The notes below the pieces were generated by a model. The model was not told where the DNA came from. It was given only the letters and a program-made list of their open reading frames with translations, and searched no databases. This document shows positions 58,071 to 64,000 of a stretch of 64,000 bases of DNA, one piece after another. This DNA is from Cladochytrium replicatum. Lineage: Eukaryota; Chytridiomycota; Chytridiomycetes; Cladochytriales; Cladochytriaceae. The position numbers were made by a program, and so were the translations under genes. The stretch is from positions 142,397 to 206,396 of the forward strand of contig JAHLKD010000100.1 in assembly GCA_025526935.1 (NCBI GenBank), read 5' to 3'. How positions within the stretch are numbered: position 1 is the stretch's first letter; the number at the start of each line of letters is the position of its first letter.

Positions 58071-59513
58071 TTACGTCCTTCGCCAACCCACTAATGCCCT
58101 GAACATGCGATAGATAGTGGCAGACGTACTTAGCGAATTATTGTGCCGTATCCAGTTTCCGAGCAAAATGTGCACCCTAAGAAGAGTAAGGCTGCTCCGA
58201 GAACTGCTACTTGAAGTTGATATTCGGCTGTCGTCTGATTCAACAAATATGGGCCGTAAAAACTCATTTCGGGAGAGGACTTCGTAGTTTACATTGACGT
58301 ACTTGATTGATGGTGGAAGAGACGGCAATTTAAGGTCATAAATAACCTCAATGATCTTATGCATCTGGAAGCAGATACCCTGGATGACCTCTTTCACCAA
58401 AAGGATAGCCGTACGACGATGCTGCTGCAGGCTAAGCAATGCAAGGGAACTCGTTGGAGAACTGGTTCGATGTACCTTCGGAATTCTACCAATCCCCTTG
58501 ATAGCCGACGATATGCTTATTAGGCCGCCTGTTGATGTTGGCGCCGCAGGTGCTGCAGCTTCTGAATGACCAGCCTGTCGTTTCAGAGCAGCAAGCTCTC
58601 CCTCCAGGGCGGTCACACGTGATTTCCATTGTGAAATCTCCTGGGAAGTTGCCTGCTTCTCCCTTTCCATTGCGGCGGTGATCTCCCTGAATCTTGCTAG
58701 CTCTTCGTGCTCGCCGTGCTGAATCAATGCACCCGCCCTGCCCAATTCATCAATGAGAGCCTTCTCTCGCACTTCTGCTGCGATGCGGGTCCTTCTCTCG
58801 TTCATTGCAGTCTCTTCAAGATCTTTTGTCATGTTCAACAGTCGTTCTGACTGTTTGAGGACCTGTTTTGTCCTTTCACGGTCCTCATCTGCTCGTTTGA
58901 TGGTCGCTTGGAACTCATCAACCTTTGCAGTGACGGGCATTCCTCTGTAAATGCCGTACTTGTGTCCCTGCCGCCTGTAAAAGTCCAGAAATGTTGTTTC
59001 CTTCTGAAAGGAAGAGCTTTTCAAGCACTCCATACGATAGGCGTTTGCTGCTGTTATGAACTCCGTTCGTCCACTGCATTCATCGTGAATTTCGTTCAGG
59101 GCTTGACGAACTAGCTTGCTGTCAGAGTTAAGTCGGTCGATCAACCCTTGAAGAACAAATCTTGGGCCGCATTCATCACGATTTGTTTGACAGTTGCTGA
59201 TGAAGGCCTCCGAGTCGTAGCTGTGGCCGCTCGCTTTGAATTTTCGATACCAAAGTCGTATGTCTGAAGCAGGACAGAGTCCGTCGATGAGCAAATAGTC
59301 AGCATCCCCTTTAGTACCACGTCGCGCCGGTTTCTTTGAAGGAGCTGTCGATTTGACATCTGTCGATTTGACATCAAGGCCAACTTCTTCTGCTTCCACT
59401 TCAGAACCCGATGCCAGAGATGTTTCAGGTGCAGTCACAGGTTCTGCACTTGATTCTCTTTCAGATGATGGTCTGGATTGTTTTAACGCTCGCTTCTTTG
59501 TAGTTCGAGGCAT
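58071..59513 (-). CDS. coiled-coil protein carried by the hAT element, copy 2
   Basis: 480 codons from ATG 59,513. I recognise no family. In order: a basic, Ser/Glu-rich start (MPRTTKKRALKQSRPSSERE); two DVKST units; a conserved block with several Cys and Trp (LLIDGLCPASDIRLWYRKFK, NCQTNRDECGPRFVLQGLI, FQKETTFLDFYRRQGHKYG); a long coiled coil (residues ~215-325, heptads in ERTKQVLKQSERLLNMTKDL to ALEGELAALKRQ); a Ser/Pro linker; and a C-terminal globular part (EVIQGICFQMHKIIEVIYDL, LLRVHILLGNWIRHN). The end is altered: after MFRALV the frame runs into GWRRT and a stop because about 160 bp present in copy 1 are missing. It is co-oriented with the transposase in both copies, so it probably travels with the element. 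Confidence 0.75.
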   Translation of the reverse strand: MPRTTKKRALKQSRPSSERESSAEPVTAPETSLASGSEVEAEEVGLDVKSTDVKSTAPSKKPARRGTKGDADYLLIDGLCPASDIRLWYRKFKASGHSYDSEAFISNCQTNRDECGPRFVLQGLIDRLNSDSKLVRQALNEIHDECSGRTEFITAANAYRMECLKSSSFQKETTFLDFYRRQGHKYGIYRGMPVTAKVDEFQATIKRADEDRERTKQVLKQSERLLNMTKDLEETAMNERRTRIAAEVREKALIDELGRAGALIQHGEHEELARFREITAAMEREKQATSQEISQWKSRVTALEGELAALKRQAGHSEAAAPAAPTSTGGLISISSAIKGIGRIPKVHRTSSPTSSLALLSLQQHRRTAILLVKEVIQGICFQMHKIIEVIYDLKLPSLPPSIKYVNVNYEVLSRNEFLRPIFVESDDSRISTSSSSSRSSLTLLRVHILLGNWIRHNNSLSTSATIYRMFRALVGWRRT

Positions 59514-59639
59514 GGTGTTTGTACTGTTTGTCGTGGGAAGATACTGGCCCGGTGTTCTTAGCCGGAATGTTGCAGGAATGTATGCTATAATACTTCCCTG
59601 ACACTATAGTTTTCTACCCGATCTGAAAATAATAATAAG

Positions 59640-60580
59640 CTAGGGAAGAAACTGGCTAGTAACATTGATAGAGAGGATTCTGTCCGGGTGGACAGAATCT
59701 TATGCTAGTAAAATTGATAGAGATGTTTAGGCTGTACTTGATAGAGATCACTGAAGTACCGTAAATGAGTTGAGAAAGTGTCCGGGTGGACAGAATCTTA
59801 TTTGCTAGTACATTAATAGAGATGGTTAGCTGTACCTGATAGAAATTACTGAAGTACCGTCAATGAGTGTGAGAAAGGGTCCGGAGGGGACAGAATCCTA
59901 TTTCTACCCAGACAGACACAGTGACACTCAGTCTCCCCAGATTTTCTGTCACCCGGACACTTTCTCAAACTCATTGACGGGACTTCAGAATCTCTATCAG
60001 GTACAGCTACACTCTCTACAAATACTACTAGCAATAGGATTCTGTCCACCTGGACACTTTCTCAACTCATTGACGTACTTCATTATCTCTACCCAGTACA
60101 ACTAACCTCTATCAATGTTACTAGCAATACGATCTGTCCCACCCGGACACTTTCCAAGCAAGTCACAACGGAAGTTACTGTACAAACAATTTCCTACCAC
60201 GACAGACCTCGAGAGGCTGTGCTTTCTGTGCCCTGGACATTAGCGTCGGTAACGTTCCAGGCCACACCACAGCAAAAATCTCTACCCATAACAACCTAAC
60301 CTCTCTATCCATGTTACTAGCAATCGGATTCTGTCCACCCGGACAACTTTCTCAACTCATTGACGGTCCTTCAGTGAATCTCTATCAAGTACAGCTCACC
60401 TCTCTAATAATGTTAATAGCAATAAGATTCTGTCCACCGGACCACTTCTCAACTTCATTGACGGTACTTCACTGATACTTCACTCGATCTCGATAAGTAC
60501 AACCAACCTCTCTACAAATATACTTGTAATAGGATTCTGTCCAGGCCGGTCGCCTTTCTCCAACTCCTGGACGGTACTTC
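59640..60580. repeat. palindromic minisatellite, switching orientation
   Basis: About eight units of roughly 100 bp with AGTTGAGAAAGTGTCC and TGTCCGGGTGGACA. Units run one way from 59,640 to about 59,925 and the opposite way from there to 60,580, so the array is itself a large inverted repeat. Confidence 0.85.
60160..60290 (+). repeat. inverted repeat flanking the transposase gene, inner side
   Basis: About 120 bp (CTTTCCAAGCAAGTCACAAC to CAGGCCACACCACAGC) match 63,060-63,180 in inverted orientation, thus bracketing the transposase gene together with the minisatellites. Confidence 0.75.
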
Positions 60581-60599
60581 AACAGCATGAACCGTCTAA

Positions 60600-63060
60600 C
60601 AACAATTTATATTTAAAGAGTGGGTTATCATCAGTTGCCTCTCCAACTCTAATACCACATCAAAATCCTCGCCAAAATTATGCACCTTTACAAAATCCTC
60701 AACCAACATCACTTTTTGAATCTAGGGAATCATTTTTGAACGGTTCTTCCGCACTCAATTGATGCAACCAGTCATGACGGCACATCAACGCATTTATTGT
60801 TCTTGGAGCAAGGCGGTTGCGAGTTGCAGGTACCAAATCAACCCCGGCTGAAAACTTTCGTTCGACTGGAGCGCTTGTTTGCTGGTATTCCTAAATAGTC
60901 CATTGCCATCTGGCTTAGGGCTGGAAAGTTCACACTTCCAACGGTCTTCCACCAGTCCATAATATTGATTGGCTTCCCATCAGAATCAATACCGCGGAGT
61001 ACCTGATCGCCAAGATAGCGATCCAGCTCATCTTTTTCCTCAGGAATCTCTTCTTGCCAGATGAAAACGGATCTAATGGCTCTCAAGCGTTCAGCGTCCG
61101 TTTTTTTCTGTCTATCACCAGAAGCTCCGCTCGAATCGTGTCGACGTTCTGGCGTGTTTCCAAAAACATCGGCACCACTGTTCTTGATTTTCCGTGACTT
61201 ATACGATTCCTCCCAGACTTTCCGCACTAGGGTGACCTGATCCCTTCCTACATCTTTCTCCCAAGCCTTTGAAATCGATAATATTGATCCTTAAAACGAG
61301 GATCGAGTACCGTAGCAACTGCTAAACACGGGCTCTTAGCGATTGAGTAATATATTCTCAGCTTATCTAGTGCATTTCGAAATGCTTTGGTGAAAGTTTC
61401 ATCTAATTCTGCATCCTCTAGGTCCTCCAGTTGATCGATAAGATCGTTGTAAAATGGAATAACAAGCGGAAGTGTTGGATATCTAGACCCTTCGATTGCC
61501 TTTGATATAACCTCGAAAACACTCAAACCATCCCGGATCTTCTGTAGGACCTCCCATTGCTTTGGATTTATTGACCAATCTTTCAAAGAATCTTCAATCC
61601 AGCATATTTTGTCCATTGCCTCTCGTAGCTGTAAGGCTCGTTTGACCATATAGAACGTGCTATTCCAGCGAGTTGTCACATCGATAATTGGTAATAGAGG
61701 AACCAGTTTCACAAATCGGCACGAATCAATAAATGAGCTTCGTCGTTTTGGGGAAGACCGGATTCCTCTGGACTAGCCGTCGAAGAAGGTTATGACATTA
61801 ACGCCGGAGTTATCGTCATTTGCGACTGTGTCCCCTGCGGGCGCGAATGTATCGATAAAATCATTTGCTGCAAGATTGATAATGTGTGCCATACACCGCA
61901 TGTGTTGAGTTTCTGCAGACCACGCAATATCCCTATCTTCCAAGAGCGTCTCCAGCTTAGCACTCATGGTAAAGTTGTTTGAACCGTTGTCAGTTGTAAT
62001 GCACAATAAGCGTTCACACCCGATAGCATGCCAAATTCATCCAGACACTTGACAAGCTGACTAGCCATGGCGGACGCCTTCATGCTTTCCAACCATCGGA
62101 ATCATCTGCAGCAGCAAGTCCTGCGGCTCCCATTCTTTCGTGATGAAGTGGGCAGTAATTCCAAGAAAAGAAATCTGGTTCTTCGATGTCCAACAGTCAG
62201 CTGTTATTGATTACTTTTGAAGGCGAACCAACAATCAGACCTTTAATGAGCTCCTTCTGCCTATCGTAAAGATCCATCTCCTTTTGCTTCACTGCTTTTG
62301 CCGTCTTTGGTGTATAGTTTGGCTGAAAAGTCTTCAGCATGCTGACAAAGAACTCGTTCTCCACAACAGTAAAAGCCTGATTGTCTGCAGCAATCCAGTC
62401 CAAAATCGACCGCCACGCTACGTCTGGATTGAACACAAAGTTTTGCTCCTTCTCCTGCGAGCCGAAATTCAATGTCTGTTGTCCCTTGGGGACGATGTCC
62501 AACAGTCCAAGCGACCTGGCAATACTTCCATGGTGGTTTTTCAGATGCCGGAGGAAGTTTTTTGTTGATCCCGTCTTATCGACCTTCTGGCTCCACTTGC
62601 ATTTCGCAACCAAACATGTTCTCAGACCATTATCAACCTTATAGTAATCCTTCGCTATGCCGCCTCGACTACCTCTACAGTCCGACATGCTATCAACATC
62701 TGCGTCTGATGAAAGCATTGATGGTTGAACTGATCCAGCTGCAGGCTCCTGTCGCACTGAAGAGTCAGCAAAACTAACGTCGGCAGGAAGCTGTGGTGCA
62801 TGCTGAGAAGCCGGGCCCAACTCGCTGGAGTCATTGGAAGAAGATGTGGAGCTCGGCTCTCGAGCGCTGTTGTTGCCACGTGTCCTGATACACGTCTGCG
62901 TTTGTCCTGATTGTTCCCCTCGCTGGACGCCTCTGAAATTTGGGGGGCTGGCAGACTTCGCTTCCGTGTGTCAAGCGGATGACTGTCCACAGTCTTTGGC
63001 TTGCGTCGGACGCTGCCTTACGCTTTGGTTTAACAAAGGCGGCGTCCATTTTTGCTGTGG
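60600..63060 (-). pseudogene. hAT transposase, copy 2, with BED finger
   Basis: Starts near 63,049 (MDAAFVKPKRKAASD) or later; the N-terminal frame shifts several times. BED-type zinc finger: CLVAKCKW...GSTKNFLRHLKNHH (about 62,520-62,620). RNase H-like core: ADCWTSKNQISFLGITAHFI after a stop at about 62,197 (first Asp), LLCITTDNGSNN (second Asp), HMRCMAHIINLAA, LLPIIDVTTRWNSTFYMVKR, VLDPRFKDQYYRF. hATC begins WWKTVGSVNFPALSQMAMDY but shifts frame at IPANKRSS, where copy 1 has IPATSAPVERKFS. Several stops and frameshifts: inactive. Together the two copies cover the entire family layout. Confidence 0.88.
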
Positions 63061-63164
63061 TGTGGCTGGAACGTTACCGACTCTAATGTCCAGGTGCACA
63101 GAAAGCACAGCTCTCGAGGTCTGTCGTGGTAGAAATTGTTTGTTACAGAACTTCCGTTGTGACT

Positions 63165-63660
63165 TCTTGGAAAGTGTCCGGGTGGACAGAATCGTATTGC
63201 TAGTAACATTGATAGAGGTTAGTGTACTGGGTAGAGATAACTGAAGTACGTCAATGAGTTGAGAAAGTGTCCGGGTGGACAGAATCTATTGCTAGTAACA
63301 TTGATAGAGAGGTTAGCTGTATTGGGTAGAGATAACTGAAGTACGTCAATGAGTTGAGAAAGTGTCCGGGTGGACAGAATCTATTGCTAGTAACATTGAT
63401 AGAGAGGTTAGCTGTAGGTAGAGATCACTGAAGTACGTCAATGAGTTAAGAAAGTGTCCGGGTGGACAGAATCTTATTGCTAGTAACATTGATAGAGAGG
63501 TTAGTTGTATTGGGTAGAGATAACTGAAGTACGTCAATGAGTTGAGAAAGTGTCCGGGTGGACAGAAAATACATGCCTCGATGTCGTTGTGATGCAAAAT
63601 TGTTTGATACATACAAAACTTAATTGCGTCTTCTTGGAAAGTGTCCGCGTGGACAGAAAG
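63165..63660 (+). repeat. palindromic minisatellite, outer array
   Basis: About five units of 97-100 bp of the same minisatellite, very regular, between the transposase start and the right terminal region. Confidence 0.9.
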
Positions 63661-63689
63661 AACAATAGCTTCGTTTTAGATTCTCTATC

Positions 63690-63865
63690 ACATCGGGTTT
63701 TACTCGGGTCTGACTTTTGACCCGAGAAGGGTTTTCCTACTGGACCCGATACCCGACCCGGATCCGACCCGAAAATTTTCCATGAAAACCCGGCACTCGG
63801 GTCGGGTACATTTAGTCAATGGACCCGGACCCGACCCGAAAGACCCTAAAACCCGCCGATCCTTA
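63690..63865 (-). repeat. right terminal region of hAT copy 2
   Basis: ACCCGACCCG-rich block ending ACCCGCCGATCCTTA, inverted partner of 57,615-57,790, followed by the target duplication CTACTGAG. Confidence 0.88.
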
Positions 63866-63873
63866 CTACTGAG

Positions 63874-64000
63874 CGATGAAAGGGCGGGTTGAGCATCTGC
63901 TTCGGCAGCTTCAATACGAACAATAGCATTTGATGCACGAGAGGCAAATTTTGCAGTGCTGAAAGGCCCAGGATTGCGAGTAGCAGGGGTGTTGAGTGTT
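63874..64000 (-). pseudogene. LINE-A ORF1, upstream part
   Basis: The minus-strand frame (NPGPFSTAKFASRASNAIVR, then IEAAEADAQPALSSLS) joins that at 57,614 when the hAT element and one target duplication are removed. It runs off the window end. Confidence 0.7.

Larger units (their letters stand above)
57615..63865 (-). mobile_element. hAT-type element, copy 2, complete ends, two genes
   Basis: 6,251 bp with termini TAAGGTTCGGCGGGT (left) and ACCCGCCGATCCTTA (right), perfect inverted repeats but for one base in 15, continuing into G/C-rich ACCCGACCCG-type blocks of 150-180 bp at both ends. Flanking 8-mers are CCACTGAG (57,607-57,614) and CTACTGAG (63,866-63,873), a hAT-type 8-bp duplication with one mismatch. 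Inside, on the minus strand: minisatellite, transposase, inverted minisatellite arrays, coiled-coil ORF. It interrupts ORF1 of LINE-A: the LINE frame runs ...QPALSSLS before it and VVAGVDPLS after it. Confidence 0.9.

Noticed and set aside
1-64000. tRNA, rRNA, CRISPR arrays, riboswitches, bacterial operons
   Set aside because: No cloverleaf-like or rRNA sequence was noticed, and no regularly spaced direct repeats with unique spacers exist; the spaced repeats found are WD40 units and a minisatellite. Spliceosomal introns and eukaryotic protein families exclude a bacterial origin.

Overview
This window looks like a repeat-rich piece of nuclear DNA from a fungus, most likely a zoosporic (chytrid) fungus. 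Evidence seen directly: short GT-AG spliceosomal introns (about 50-95 bp) in otherwise dense housekeeping genes, a fungal-type cell-surface heme peroxidase pair, a large membrane glycosyltransferase of a family I know from fungi, and an ankyrin fragment of the 'GHVHVLDWWKNSGLP' type that I associate with chytrid genomes. The chytrid assignment is inference, not proof.

Layout. (1) 1-13,031: a nest of Ty1/copia retrotransposons. A family-A element on the minus strand (3' LTR 18-616, gag remnant 11,632-11,884, partial 5' LTR 11,918-12,458) is split by a family-B element on the plus strand (LTRs 4,042-4,722 and 10,949-11,631). The family-B element was then hit by a family-A solo LTR (8,800-9,398, 5-bp target duplication) and had the start of gag inverted by recombination between oppositely oriented LTRs. 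A third gag fragment follows. (2) 14,099-17,053: tandem heme-peroxidase genes, one apparently intact, one dead and carrying an ankyrin-repeat insertion. (3) 17,148-20,122: nucleoporin NIC96/Nup93. (4) 20,370-26,200: copia relics and a diverged dispersed repeat that contains an inverted, intron-bearing copy of the 3' end of eIF3j. (5) 26,229-41,217: the gene-rich core, holding ARP6, a family-2 glycosyltransferase, glutaminyl-peptide cyclotransferase, eIF3j and VPS36, separated by further repeat copies. (6) 42,586-46,708: a STAND/NLR-type gene with an N-myristoylation-like start, a TIR domain, a NACHT NTPase and a WD40 array of nearly identical 126-bp units, interrupted by one frameshift and one nonsense codon. 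(7) 47,197-64,000: LINE and hAT nest. A LINE (ORF1, TAATG overlap, endonuclease, reverse transcriptase, minus strand) is interrupted by two other LINE copies and by a 6,251-bp hAT element (57,615-63,865) with terminal inverted repeats and an 8-bp target duplication. A second, 5'-damaged copy of the same hAT element lies at about 47,990-51,631.

How the parts relate. The cellular genes are housekeeping (nuclear pore, chromatin remodelling, translation initiation, ESCRT-II sorting) or cell-surface/secretory (peroxidase, glycosyltransferase, glutaminyl cyclase), and nothing suggests a metabolic cluster. The most notable items are the TIR-NACHT-WD40 gene, whose architecture resembles fungal allorecognition/innate-immunity NLRs, and the hAT element, which carries a second, unrecognised coiled-coil ORF next to its transposase in both copies together with arrays of a palindromic minisatellite.
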